Shown one piece after another: positions 22,901 through 30,224 of a stretch of 38,647 nucleotides of DNA. Source of the DNA: Candidatus Iainarchaeum sp. (GTDB lineage: Archaea; Micrarchaeota; Micrarchaeia; Anstonellales; Bilamarchaeaceae). The notes below the pieces were generated by a model, which had not been told where the DNA came from, did no database searches, and was given only the letters and a program-made list of their open reading frames with translations. A program made the translations under genes and the position numbers. The stretch is taken from positions 1 to 38,647 of the forward strand of contig JAQTME010000010.1 in NCBI GenBank assembly GCA_028714535.1. The letters run 5' to 3'. Each line of letters opens with the position of its first letter. Position 1 is the first letter of the stretch.

Positions 22901-23047
22901 GACGGCTTCCGCATGCGCCGCGCTTCCATAGAGATGGGCATACCGTGCATCACGAACATCAGCACGGCCCACGAGCTGCTCAAGGCGATGGGCGAGCTGA
23001 GGAAGAAGGAGCTGGACATCCGCCGCGTGGACGAATACGCGAACTGA
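19910..23047 (+). CDS. carB: Carbamoyl phosphate synthase, large subunit
   Basis: CarB makes carbamoyl phosphate from bicarbonate, ammonia and two ATP. The 1045-aa protein is full length with two homologous halves: GSGPIVIGQSAEFDYSGTQ near residue 11 and GSGPIRIGQGIEFDYCCSQ near residue 540, each followed by an ATP-grasp domain. It ends in an MGS-like allosteric domain (LKTLGFAIYGTLGTVGS, then NTPTRGGAANTDGFRMRR). I chose the ATG at 19910 because the family begins KKVLVIGSGP and GGAG lies nine bases upstream; the open frame extends into the zinc-protein gene. It completes the operon that feeds the upstream carbamoyltransferase and pyrimidine synthesis. Confidence 0.97.
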   Translation: MEKPKKVLVIGSGPIVIGQSAEFDYSGTQACRALREEGVKVVLVNSNPATIQTDRDTADYVYIEPLTAGVLERIIEREKPDGIIATMGGQTGLNLSMELARKGILKKHSVRFLGTGADAIEAAESREKFNRLMEKIHVPILPGKVVNDAESAAKFANANGYPVIIRPSFTLGGTGGGTAYDETGLRKIMELALRLSATGEALVEKSVIGWGEFEYEVIRDSRGNAQVICNMENVDPMGIHTGESIVVAPSQTLSDRDHQVLRDASLRIVHAIGIEGGCNVQLAMNQDTGDYVVIEVNPRLSRSSALASKATGYPIARVATKIALGHSLPEIRNAITGTSAAFEPALDYCVVKIPRWPFDKFPKTSRVIGTQMKSTGEVMAIGRTFQEALSKALRSLEIKLPANLNPDEHLYPATDLRVFALLESFRRGKTVDELHQKTRINRWFLSRMHGMIGMERRLQKEKMSRPLMLDAKRSGFPDAQIAALTGVDELAIRSLRKSMGVVPTYKIVDSCAGEFAALTPYYYSVYEQENEALPLQGKKVAVIGSGPIRIGQGIEFDYCCSQAAFALRELGYKSIMINNNPETVSTDFDSSDRLYFEPLTFEDVMNIIDNESPDGVVVQLGGQTSIALADRLASAGAKVLGTSIDGIDIAEDRERFRELANRLKIPQPQNGTASSEAQALEVASRIGYPVVVRPSWVIAGRAMEIVRSDDDLRRYIHEAVDVSQKRPVLIDRYVDNAIECEVDAVSDGTNIFIGGLMEHIEPAGVHSGDANIVLPSIRLTDAEKKTIVDYTHRISEALGVVGLVNIQFVAKEGVIYILEANPRASRTVPFVSKAIGIQLTKIAMAAMLGGKLPKLKPKTGHFAVKSVVFPFLKLMGTDIKLGPEMRSTGETMGIGKTFEMAYYKALLAAGIRLEEGKAHSAFLSVRDEDKKDVPKLAALLKTLGFAIYGTLGTVGSIPGAITIPKIGKGHPDAVELIESGTITLVVNTPTRGGAANTDGFRMRRASIEMGIPCITNISTAHELLKAMGELRKKELDIRRVDEYAN

Positions 23048-23055
23048 GCCCCATC

Positions 23056-23064
23056 TTTTTAAGG
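23056..23064 (+). promoter_or_regulatory. TATA box of the 23087 orphan gene
   Basis: TTTTTAAGG lies 27 bases before the ATG at 23087, the leaderless spacing, immediately after the carB stop. Confidence 0.6.
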
Positions 23065-23086
23065 ATTTGCCCACATTATACCAGTC

Positions 23087-23668
23087 ATGACGGATGACAG
23101 GAACTGGTGCGACTCACGCCAGAAGGCCGGCACGTGCCTGGTGTTCAGGCACAGGCCGATTCCCACCCTCAAGCGGAGCATAATATCCGCGGCCAGGAGC
23201 ACGGGAATGGCCACGACCGTGCAAGAGCTTGAAAAGCTGAGGCGCGTGCTGCGCAACTACAAAACTTCGCCCTGCTCCATATGCAACCGCCTCGGTGAAA
23301 AATTCAAGGACCCGCTGGAGCCCCTCAATGCTGCCACCCAGGTGGCATGGGACATCGCTCTTCGTGAACGGCATGCGGTCCACGGCGCCGCCACGAAAGG
23401 AGGCACGCACGGGTTCATCCTGTCACGCCCCGTGAAAAGGAAGCAGGGCGGCCCCCCCGCGGACAGGGAATTCGCCATCGAGCGCAGGGCCTTCCTGCCC
23501 GGAGCCATCGAGTTCATCATGGTGAAGCTCAAGGGGCTGTTCGGCGGCAAGTCGCTTGCGGTCAGCTGTGCGCGCATCGATGCGTGCAGCGGCACGGCAG
23601 GGGCGCTTATAGAAGATGCGGTGACGGAGTTGCAAATCGACGTGGGCAAGGACGCCTGGAAGGGCTAG
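23087..23668 (+). CDS. Orphan protein, function unknown
   Basis: This 193-aa basic protein has a CxxC pair (SPCSICNRLGEKF) near residue 65, a helical stretch (TTVQELEKLRRVLRNYK) before it, and several further Cys and His residues, so a metal site is possible. No signal peptide or membrane helix. I do not recognise a family. It has its own leaderless promoter behind carB, and its stop overlaps by 4 bases the end of the convergent tldD gene. Confidence 0.55.
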   Translation: MTDDRNWCDSRQKAGTCLVFRHRPIPTLKRSIISAARSTGMATTVQELEKLRRVLRNYKTSPCSICNRLGEKFKDPLEPLNAATQVAWDIALRERHAVHGAATKGGTHGFILSRPVKRKQGGPPADREFAIERRAFLPGAIEFIMVKLKGLFGGKSLAVSCARIDACSGTAGALIEDAVTELQIDVGKDAWKG

Positions 23669-24969
23669 CCTATGGCCACGTTACCCACGCGTATGTGGGG
23701 GCCGCCGTCGCTCACCGGCACGCTCTGCCCGTTCTTGCCGCACATGCCAGGGCTGCCCCCGAAATCCCTGCCGACAGATTCCACGTCGTGCAGCGTCTTC
23801 AGGATGTTGCCGCTTATCGCAGCGTCGCGCAGCAGCCCCTTCTTCTCGCCGCCCCTTATGAGGTAGGCCTCCTCTGCCTTGAACATGAAGCCGCCGGAGA
23901 ACGTGTCCACGCTCCCGCCGCGCATGCCCCTCAGATAAATCCCTTCCTTCACGTCGAAAACGTCGTCAAGCGACGCGTCGCCTTTCCTGAAATAGGTGTT
24001 GCCCATGCGGACGATGGGCACGGAGTCGTATCCCTGCGCCCGCGCATGGCCGTTGGGCTGGAGCCCGAGCGCCTTCGCTGTTTCCATGGAGTTGATGAAG
24101 CCTTTCAGCACCCCGCCCTCCACCAAGACGGTTCGCCGCGCCTGCACGCCCTCGTCGTCGTATGCGTACCTGCCGAAATCGTCGGCCGTGGGATCGTCCG
24201 CGATGCCGACCAGCGCATTGCCTATGCGCTTCCCAATTTTCCCTGCGAGTATGGACTCCCTGTCAAGCACGGCGTCGGCCTCGCACGCATGGCCGACCGC
24301 CTCGTGGGAGAAGACGCCTGTCATCTCAGGGTCGAACACCACCGTGAACCGCCCCTTCGGCGCCGGCGCGGCACGGAGCAGCCGCAGCGCCTTGTCCTTC
24401 GCCCCGCCTGCCACGGACAGGTCTATCTTCCCGAAACCTTTCCGCGACCACGAGCGCGTGGAGCCGCGCTGTATCAGCTCGCCCGAGCGCGCGGTGCATG
24501 TGCACGAGAGATACGTATAGCCCGTCTCCTGGACTATCTCCGCGCCCTCTGAGTTGTAGAATTCCTGCACGCTGCAGGAGTCGCTGCACGACAGCGTGCG
24601 CGCCGCGACGCCCTTCGCCTTCATCCCCCTGCCCGCCTCCAGCAGGGCCTTCACCTGCGCGCCTATGTCAGTATCAGCGGGCCGCTGGCGCACCCGCTTC
24701 CTCACGCATTTCGGCAGCGCCAGCCGTATGCCCCCCCTGCCCAGCAACGCGAGCTTCCGCGCACGTTCGAGCAGGCTTCCCAGGGGCTCGCCGCGGTTGC
24801 TGGACGCGAACCCCCACGAGCCGTTCTCCAGCACCCGCACGCCCATGCCCTCGGACGTGCCGGACGCGTGCCTGACCTCGTCGTTCGTTATCTGCACGTA
24901 GGAGCCCGAGCTGCGCTCTATGCGCAGGTCAGCATAGCCGTATCTCGAGAGGACCCGTTCGTATTCCAT
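23665..24969 (-). CDS. tldD: TldD-family zinc metallopeptidase
   Basis: This 434-aa protein has the TldD active-site motif HEAVGHACEAD (His222, Glu223, His227) and the typical C-terminal CGKNGQSVPVSDGGP. TldD normally pairs with a TldE/PmbA partner that lacks the HExxxH motif; together they form a protease that cleaves unfolded peptides and processes some ribosomal peptides. No tldE is in this window, so it is elsewhere or TldD acts alone. It is the last gene of a run with a Roadblock protein and a KaiC-like ATPase, with its start abutting the Roadblock stop (24969/24970). Confidence 0.9.
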   Translation of the reverse strand: MEYERVLSRYGYADLRIERSSGSYVQITNDEVRHASGTSEGMGVRVLENGSWGFASSNRGEPLGSLLERARKLALLGRGGIRLALPKCVRKRVRQRPADTDIGAQVKALLEAGRGMKAKGVAARTLSCSDSCSVQEFYNSEGAEIVQETGYTYLSCTCTARSGELIQRGSTRSWSRKGFGKIDLSVAGGAKDKALRLLRAAPAPKGRFTVVFDPEMTGVFSHEAVGHACEADAVLDRESILAGKIGKRIGNALVGIADDPTADDFGRYAYDDEGVQARRTVLVEGGVLKGFINSMETAKALGLQPNGHARAQGYDSVPIVRMGNTYFRKGDASLDDVFDVKEGIYLRGMRGGSVDTFSGGFMFKAEEAYLIRGGEKKGLLRDAAISGNILKTLHDVESVGRDFGGSPGMCGKNGQSVPVSDGGPHIRVGNVAIG

Positions 24970-25296
24970 CTACTTCACTAGCGGCCTGGCCTTTTCCGCG
25001 TATTCCAGGACGAGCCTCTTCTCATCCTTGGTCTTGACCATGCCGCAGAATATGTAGTTGCCGAGCGGGACCAGGATGAGGACCGAGTTCTCGAAGGCCA
25101 GCTCCAGCTGCCTCTGCCTGTCGTCCGCCTTCTTCATGAGCGCGTCGGACACGTTTGCCACGGACGCTATGAGGCCTGTGCTCAGCTCGTTGAGCGCCAT
25201 GGTGGAATGCACGGGCACCCCGTCCACGCGCACCAGCGCCCCGCCTATCCCCCTGTCCTTCATCTCGTTCAGGATCGCTTCTATCTGGTCAGCCAT
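24970..25296 (-). CDS. Roadblock/LC7-domain protein
   Basis: This 108-aa single-domain protein has the Roadblock layout: an N-terminal helix (IEAILNEM), a strand-turn-strand (GALVRVDGVPVHST), a central helix, a strand pair (SVLILVPLGNYIFCGMV) and a C-terminal helix. These proteins dimerise and regulate small GTPases or ATPases (for example MglB with MglA). No Ras-like GTPase is nearby. The gene sits 9 bases after a KaiC-like ATPase gene, which is its probable partner. Confidence 0.8.
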   Translation of the reverse strand: MADQIEAILNEMKDRGIGGALVRVDGVPVHSTMALNELSTGLIASVANVSDALMKKADDRQRQLELAFENSVLILVPLGNYIFCGMVKTKDEKRLVLEYAEKARPLVK

Positions 25297-25305
25297 GTGA
25301 TCACA

Positions 25306-26013
25306 TCATATGATGGCGAGGCCGGTCGGCCCCACCTTTATCGGTATCATGATGTCCGCATCCGGCACCCTCAGGAAGAACTTCCCGCCGGTGTCCGTGA
25401 TAGTGTATATCTCGTCCATCCCCTGCTCCAGCAGGCTGACGAGCTGCCTGTCGTGCACGCCCTCGTCGATCAGGAACAGCGTGGTCGCGCCAGCGCTCTT
25501 CAGCCGCCCCTCTATCACCGTGAGGAACTTCCTTATGGAGTCCTGCGGGCTGTACACCACGAAGGTGGAGAGCGTGTCGAAAACGACGCGCATCCGCTTG
25601 CCTGCGCTGGCCTTCATGGCCTCGTTGAGCATGAGCGAGAGGTCGTTGAGCGCGCCCGGGCCTGAGACCACCATGACCTTGGGCGTGGGCTCGGCCGCCT
25701 TGCCGAGCGTGGCGCTGTAGCAGTCTATGAAATAGATGTTCGGCCTGTCCAGGCTTATGCCGAACGTCGCCGCCTTCCTTATTATGTCCGCGGCGGACGA
25801 GTTGCCGCAGATTATGTACGAGTTCTCGTTGCTGGCGGCCGCAGCCGCGAAATGGTACGCGAGGGCCGCCTTCTCGGTGCCGCTCGGCCCTATGACTATC
25901 GCGTTGCCGGGGTTGGCGAACCCCCCCTCCAGTATAAGGTCCAGCTCAGCGACGCCTGCGGGCATCCTGTTCTTCTTCAGGATGGGCATCTGCTCGTTCA
26001 CTCCCAGGTCCAT
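25306..26013 (-). CDS. KaiC/RadA-like RecA-fold ATPase with degenerate P-loop
   Basis: This 235-aa protein has the KaiC-like order: GVAELDLILEGGFANPGNAIVIGPSGTEKAALAYHFA, then a strand-turn (SYIICGNSSAADIIRKA), and a Walker B-like MRVVFDTLSTFV. The Walker A is altered: GPSGTEKA instead of GxxGxGK(S/T), with Glu and Ala at key positions, so ATP hydrolysis is doubtful although the Lys remains. In archaea such stand-alone KaiC-like proteins often serve in signalling. It heads the Roadblock/TldD run. The start at 26013 is fixed by a TATA box at 26033-26043, about 25 bases upstream. Confidence 0.75.
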   Translation of the reverse strand: MDLGVNEQMPILKKNRMPAGVAELDLILEGGFANPGNAIVIGPSGTEKAALAYHFAAAAASNENSYIICGNSSAADIIRKAATFGISLDRPNIYFIDCYSATLGKAAEPTPKVMVVSGPGALNDLSLMLNEAMKASAGKRMRVVFDTLSTFVVYSPQDSIRKFLTVIEGRLKSAGATTLFLIDEGVHDRQLVSLLEQGMDEIYTITDTGGKFFLRVPDADIMIPIKVGPTGLAII

Positions 26014-26032
26014 GGCACTAATGGGGTTAGAA

Positions 26033-26043
26033 GTTTTATAAAG
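26033..26043 (-). promoter_or_regulatory. TATA box of the KaiC-like/Roadblock/tldD operon
   Basis: CTTTATAAAAC on the minus strand, centred about 25 bases before the ATG at 26013; leaderless. Confidence 0.65.
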
Positions 26044-26054
26044 TCATGCTAAGG

Positions 26055-26110
26055 CGTAAGGGAGAAAAGGATGAAAAAGGGAATAAAAGGAAAATAAGGA
26101 AAAAATTAGG
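26055..26110 (-). terminator. T-rich terminator of pilin copy 2
   Basis: Directly after the pilin stop the minus strand carries a series of T-runs interrupted by C and A over some 50 bases, the usual archaeal intrinsic terminator pattern. It separates the pilin gene from the KaiC-like operon on the same strand. Confidence 0.6.
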
Positions 26111-26121
26111 CGGGCCCCCCT

Positions 26122-26523
26122 TCAGGTCGTTGTCGTTGTGAATGCGCAGGGGTCTGTGGTCGTACCGCTAATCTGCGACAGGTTGGGCAGCAGCGCCCTG
26201 ATTATGATCGGGGTTATGAGGTAGATGATCGCCCCTATCAAAGCTCCCGTCATCATCGCAGTCGCCCAGACCGTGGCCCTCGCCCTGGTCTCTGCGCCGA
26301 GCACCTGCCCTATGGCGTATGTCGCGCCTGCGAGCACTATGAGCACCATGATGGCCGCACCGAGGAACATCTGCGACATGTGGCACAGGTCCTGCAGCGC
26401 CGTACCGAGCGATGAGCTGGCCGATTGTGCGAATGACATTGAAACCAGATTTATGGCGAATAGCGCCAGTATCAGGTATTTCCCTACTTTATTGACTGCG
26501 TTCATGCAACCTATAATATCCAT
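26122..26523 (-). CDS. VirB2/TrbC-like pilin, copy 2
   Basis: This 133-aa paralogue of the 10230-10649 protein has a signal peptide ending near SMSFA|Q, a short segment with a Cys (LQDLC), and two membrane helices around the basic loop GAETRARAT. The tail has a second Cys (DPC) and ends in a run of Thr. The helix-loop-helix core differs from copy 1 by only a few conservative changes. It is monocistronic, with GGTGA four bases before the ATG, an upstream TATA candidate (26577-26590 or 26541-26549) and a T-rich terminator. The architecture fits conjugative pilins and the archaeal Ced/Ted DNA-import pili; function is inferred. Confidence 0.7.
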   Translation of the reverse strand: MDIIGCMNAVNKVGKYLILALFAINLVSMSFAQSASSSLGTALQDLCHMSQMFLGAAIMVLIVLAGATYAIGQVLGAETRARATVWATAMMTGALIGAIIYLITPIIIRALLPNLSQISGTTTDPCAFTTTTT

Positions 26524-26581
26524 CTGTTCACCTTGGGACGATTTTTATCATACTGATTTACGCTGATGTGGACGTTAATAT

Positions 26582-26800
26582 TTAAAAAGGTTTAGCCACT
26601 GCCAGGGCCGCCTCCAATCCGAGGAAAAGCGCCGGAAGCCACAGGCGCCGCCTGCATAAGCCCGCCCGGCAAGTACCGCCCCGCCTGCCCACGAACGCGT
26701 CTATTATATAGTAAAGCAGCAGGGAAAGCGCCACTGAGCCGGCCATGGGCGACGGCCTGAATCCATCTTCCACGGCGGCTGAACGCGCTTTCATGGGCAT
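26582..26800 (-). CDS. Small two-helix membrane protein (doubtful)
   Basis: This 72-aa frame has two hydrophobic stretches (SVALSLLLYYIIDAF and LWLPALFLGLEAALAVA) separated by a Cys- and Arg-rich loop, plausible as a small membrane protein. An A/T-rich element at 26812-26824 could serve as a promoter in both directions, but it is only about 17 bases from the start. It lies upstream of and divergent from the NFACT-R gene. No family recognised. Confidence 0.35.
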   Translation of the reverse strand: MPMKARSAAVEDGFRPSPMAGSVALSLLLYYIIDAFVGRRGGTCRAGLCRRRLWLPALFLGLEAALAVAKPF

Positions 26801-26811
26801 ACCATGCGTGC

Positions 26812-26824
26812 TTTTATTTTATAC
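26812..26824 (+). promoter_or_regulatory. TATA box of the NFACT-R gene
   Basis: TTTTATTTTATAC, centred 22-26 bases before the ATG at 26841; it supports that start over the longer frame from 26745. Confidence 0.55.
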
Positions 26825-26840
26825 TGCTCCCTATCCCTGC

Positions 26841-27623
26841 ATGAAGCTCACGCTCTTCTACGACCGGCCGCTGCACGACAGTGCGGCATACTACTACGAG
26901 CTCGCCAAGGAGAGCCGCGGGAAGGCCGCAGGCCTCGTGAAGGCGATCGAAGAGACCGAAAAGGAGCTCGGCAAGGCGAAAAAGGCGAAGAAGAAGGCGG
27001 CGCGCGTGAAGCGCGAGAAGGAATGGTACGGGAAATTCCACTTCGCATTCACATCAGGCGGAAGGCTCATGCTCGGCGGCAGGAACGCGCAGCAGAACGA
27101 CCTGCTGTTCGCGAAGCACATGGACGACGCGGACCTTTTCTTCCACGCCGACATACAGGGCGCGTCGGCGGTCATACTCAAGGGCGGCGCAGAACTTCCG
27201 GCCAAGGCGGGCGAAGCAGGCAGGCAGGAGCTGGCAGAGGCGGCGCAGTTCGCAGCCAGCTTCTCCAAGGCCTGGCTCAACGGCAACGCCAGCGTCGACG
27301 TATACGCGGTGAGGAAGGGCCAGGTGTCCAAGCACGCCGCCGGCGGGTTCGTGCCCACGGGCGCGTTCGCCATCAGCGGCGAACGCACATGGTTCCGCGG
27401 CACGAAGCTGGCGCTGCGCATGGGCACGGGCGAGAAGGGCCTTGCCATAATTCCTGAAGTCTCGCCGGTGAAACTCCAGAACCCCCTGGTGCTGGTGCCG
27501 TCCAGGGCAGGGAAGGACAAGGGCGCGCTCGCCAAGTCCCTGGCGAAACGCTACGGCGCCCACCCGGACGAACTGCTGGAAATCCTGCCGAACGGCAGGA
27601 CGAAGACGCAGGTGCTGGGGTAA
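26841..27623 (+). CDS. Stand-alone NFACT-R (DUF814) protein
   Basis: This 260-aa protein corresponds to the C-terminal half of the RqcH/NEMF/Tae2 family. A coiled coil comes first (DSAAYYYELAKESRGKAAGLVKAIEETEKEL, then a Lys-rich part), followed by the NFACT-R domain with EKEWYGKFHFAFTSGGRLMLGGRNAQQND and DLFFHADIQGASAVILKGG. Full-length archaeal RqcH (~650 aa) also has NFACT-N and helix-hairpin-helix domains, which bind the 50S subunit and tRNA; these are absent and not encoded upstream. The leaderless promoter shows that the short form is native rather than truncated by the window. It may bind RNA or act with a separate NFACT-N protein. Confidence 0.85.
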   Translation: MKLTLFYDRPLHDSAAYYYELAKESRGKAAGLVKAIEETEKELGKAKKAKKKAARVKREKEWYGKFHFAFTSGGRLMLGGRNAQQNDLLFAKHMDDADLFFHADIQGASAVILKGGAELPAKAGEAGRQELAEAAQFAASFSKAWLNGNASVDVYAVRKGQVSKHAAGGFVPTGAFAISGERTWFRGTKLALRMGTGEKGLAIIPEVSPVKLQNPLVLVPSRAGKDKGALAKSLAKRYGAHPDELLEILPNGRTKTQVLG

Positions 27624-27642
27624 CGTTGCAAAACATGCAAAC

Positions 27643-27653
27643 CTTTATAAATA
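27643..27653 (+). promoter_or_regulatory. TATA box of the 27692 surface protein gene
   Basis: CTTTATAAATA is a strong consensus box. The leader carries GGTGAT seven bases before the ATG at 27692. Confidence 0.65.
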
Positions 27654-27691
27654 ATGTTTCTGATTAGCTGATACAATTAGGTGATACATGT

Positions 27692-28375
27692 ATGTACAAA
27701 AACATCCTGGCGATATTAGGCATCCTCCTTGTAGGAGCCAGCATAGTAATGGCTATATCAGGTGCAACCACCACCTGGGTTTCTGATACCCGCTGGTCTG
27801 GAAACACAAGCGGCAGCGACATCACGCAGGGCGGCAACATCACGGCCCTGAACATAGCCGCGAGCGTGCTCACCAGCAAGTGGGCGTCCTACTACGGGAA
27901 CGTGACAGGTAGCATAGTCCTCGGCGACGGCAACGCGAACGTCTACAGCTGGACCCTGAGCGAGGGTTCGGTCGGCGAAGTCTGCGTTTCGACAAACACC
28001 AGCTTCAACTTCACAAGCGCCGCGACCGCAACAGGCGCCAACATCAACACCGCATGGGGCTTCACAGCGACCGATGCTGACAGCGGCAACAACACCTACC
28101 GGTCTTCGAACTGCAACATCAGCTTCGCGCAGGCCAACATCACCAACACAGGCAACGTCTCGCTCCAGGGCAGCAGCAACTTCAACAACTGCGTAATACG
28201 GAGCGGCACAGTCGCTGCCGGCACCACTGGCTTCCTGGCGTTCTGCACCAATCTCCAGCCCCGGTCCAGCGGCCTCAACTACGCCGGCCAGCCGGCCAAC
28301 TACGAGATAATGGTCGCGACCAACAACGCCCCCGGCGCAACCGAGACGTATTACTTCTACGCCGAGCTCAGCTAG
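27692..28375 (+). CDS. Secreted surface protein, probably abundant
   Basis: This 227-aa protein has a signal peptide (MYKNILAILGILLVGASIVMA) and a mature part of low charge, rich in Asn, Thr, Ser, Gly and Ala with many N-x-S/T sites and four cysteines. Its beginning (SDITQGGNITALNIAASV, then WASYYGNVTGS) resembles the start of the 30225 protein (NDTTQGGNITTVNLAIPQ), so both carry one module. There is no C-terminal membrane anchor. A consensus TATA box, a good ribosome binding site and a long T-rich terminator make it a self-contained, probably highly expressed unit, perhaps a sheath or S-layer-like component (inference). Confidence 0.7.
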   Translation: MYKNILAILGILLVGASIVMAISGATTTWVSDTRWSGNTSGSDITQGGNITALNIAASVLTSKWASYYGNVTGSIVLGDGNANVYSWTLSEGSVGEVCVSTNTSFNFTSAATATGANINTAWGFTATDADSGNNTYRSSNCNISFAQANITNTGNVSLQGSSNFNNCVIRSGTVAAGTTGFLAFCTNLQPRSSGLNYAGQPANYEIMVATNNAPGATETYYFYAELS

Positions 28376-28380
28376 ACGGT

Positions 28381-28413
28381 GGTTATTTTTTTATTTTATA
28401 TTTTATTTTTAAC
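28381..28413 (+). terminator. Long T-rich terminator after the secreted protein
   Basis: Three T-runs of 4-8 bases within 33 bases follow the stop at 28375, as expected for a strong archaeal intrinsic terminator. The A/T-rich end of this block may also supply the TATA element of the next gene. Confidence 0.65.
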
Positions 28414-28469
28414 CCATTCAAAAGCAGCAGGGCAAAAGCCATGAAATTTCAGACATGCCGGGTGAAACC

Positions 28470-30215
28470 ATGAGACTCGCCATCCTGTTCATGCTCCTTA
28501 TCTTCGCGACGGCATACGCCGAGGACTACGTCGCCATAAACTCCATGGACGGGCGCGACGTCCTGTCAGGCATCTTCTACGGGAATGTCAAGGGCGAGCA
28601 GGTGAAGTTCATGCCCGTCCCCAGCGGCAACAACGACCTCTTCGCCGCCAAGGTCGGCCAGGGCCATTCGATACTCCTCATACAGTCAGACAAGCCGGTC
28701 AGCAGCTTCGTGGAGAACTCGCTGAAGGCCAACAACAACACCGTGGAGGTATACACATCCACCAATGCAACGGTTACGAACCTGGACCTGGCTAGGCGCT
28801 CCGGCGCCGAAAGGTTCATCGTCGTCGACTCTGCCTATTCAGACAGCGCGCTTTCAGTGCTGCCATACGCCAAGTTCACGAAGGCCTACGTCCTGCTGGC
28901 AGACAAGAACAACGCCGACGAGGTCAAGTCCATAGTCGCAGGCAAGCAGGTCATGATATACGGCCTCGTGGACAAGGAGGTCTCGGCAGCGCTCGCGCCC
29001 TACAGCCCGGAGATCGTCGGCAAGGGCGAGGACAAGTTCGAGGACAACATCGCGATAACCGACCGGCTGATGAGCGAGTCGCATGCCAACCGCGCCATAA
29101 TGATAGACGGCACTTTCATAGAGGAGGCCATCGCGGCAGGAGACCAGCCGCTCATACTCATCGGCACGCTCGTGCCACAGCCGACCTATGATTTCGTCAA
29201 GCAGAAGGTCAGGGACGGTCAGCTCCTGCAGGTCATGCTCATAGGCAACCAGCTCGTCGTGCCGGTTTACGACATGCGCGAGCGCATGAAGAGGGAATTC
29301 CAGGCAGAGGGGGTCGACAAGACCTTCGGGGTCATAGTCAAGTTCGCGCAGGTCATACCAAGCGCAGGCACAGGCGTGCTCGTGCTTGACACGTTCCACA
29401 TGCCCGCATACAAGCCCCTGCTCAACATAAGCGAGGTCACATACAACCGGCAGTCGGCCAAGGTTATGGTCTCAGTCGGGAATATCGGCGAGGGCGCAGC
29501 CTACTATACGAGCGAGGTGCGCGTCAAGGTCAACGGCGCTGACTTCAAGGTCTTCGCAAGCAACGAAACGAAGCTCGTCGAGCGCGGCGAGCAGGTCGGC
29601 ATGGAATACCCGCTGGACCTGTCCACTGTGCCTGAAGGCAACGTGACCGCGCTGGCCCTGGTCAAATACGGCCTGTCCAAGGCGTCGCTCGAATCATTCG
29701 TCTCCAAGGAAGGCCCGCTCACGACCATAAGCTACGTGGACGCGTCCAACGTCAGCGTGCAGTTCGCCAAATACGACCGCGACAACCGGCGCATGCTGGT
29801 CACGCTGCGCAACAACGGCGCCCAGGCCGCGTACGTGTTCTCCAGGGTCAGCCTGATGCTCGGCGGCCAGCCCACCAACATAAGCAGCGCCGCGACCCGC
29901 ACGGTCGAGCCGGCATCGCTGGTGGTGGAGGAGTTCCCGCTGGAGCTCGGCGAAGCCGACCTCTCGGCCAACAGCAACGTATCCGTGTTCATCGACTACG
30001 GCGGAAGGCCGGGCTTCCTGGCGAAGCACGCCCAGTACATAGTGCCGCTGGAGTCTCCTGCCAACCCGTTCCTGTTCGCCATAGTGCCGCTCGCATTCCT
30101 GGCATTGATCCTCGCAGCGGCGTACTTCATCTTCGTGCGCAAGCCCGGAAAGGCGGGAGAAACAGAAACCGAGGCCGAGTCCAAGCCGGCCAGCAAAGCC
30201 GCCCGCAGAAAATAG
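28470..30215 (+). CDS. Membrane-anchored extracellular protein
   Basis: This 581-aa type I membrane protein has a signal peptide (MRLAILFMLLIFATAYA), a large ectodomain, one C-terminal membrane helix (about residues 533-556) and a short charged cytosolic tail. The N-terminal half has alternating strands and helices (SGAERFIVVDSAYSDSAL, AYVLLADKNNADEVKSIVAG) reminiscent of the cell-wall-binding repeat 2 fold; the C-terminal half looks like two beta-sandwich domains (EVTYNRQSAKVMVSVGNIGEG; YDRDNRRMLVTLRNNG). I chose the ATG at 28470, four bases after GGTGA. The next gene starts 9 bases after its stop. The function is probably surface architecture or adhesion. Confidence 0.75.
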   Translation: MRLAILFMLLIFATAYAEDYVAINSMDGRDVLSGIFYGNVKGEQVKFMPVPSGNNDLFAAKVGQGHSILLIQSDKPVSSFVENSLKANNNTVEVYTSTNATVTNLDLARRSGAERFIVVDSAYSDSALSVLPYAKFTKAYVLLADKNNADEVKSIVAGKQVMIYGLVDKEVSAALAPYSPEIVGKGEDKFEDNIAITDRLMSESHANRAIMIDGTFIEEAIAAGDQPLILIGTLVPQPTYDFVKQKVRDGQLLQVMLIGNQLVVPVYDMRERMKREFQAEGVDKTFGVIVKFAQVIPSAGTGVLVLDTFHMPAYKPLLNISEVTYNRQSAKVMVSVGNIGEGAAYYTSEVRVKVNGADFKVFASNETKLVERGEQVGMEYPLDLSTVPEGNVTALALVKYGLSKASLESFVSKEGPLTTISYVDASNVSVQFAKYDRDNRRMLVTLRNNGAQAAYVFSRVSLMLGGQPTNISSAATRTVEPASLVVEEFPLELGEADLSANSNVSVFIDYGGRPGFLAKHAQYIVPLESPANPFLFAIVPLAFLALILAAAYFIFVRKPGKAGETETEAESKPASKAARRK

Positions 30216-30224
30216 GGTGGCCGG

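Noticed and set aside
22235-23074. 279-codon frame antisense to carB
   Set aside because: It overlaps the conserved C-terminal half of CarB completely and has no promoter of its own.
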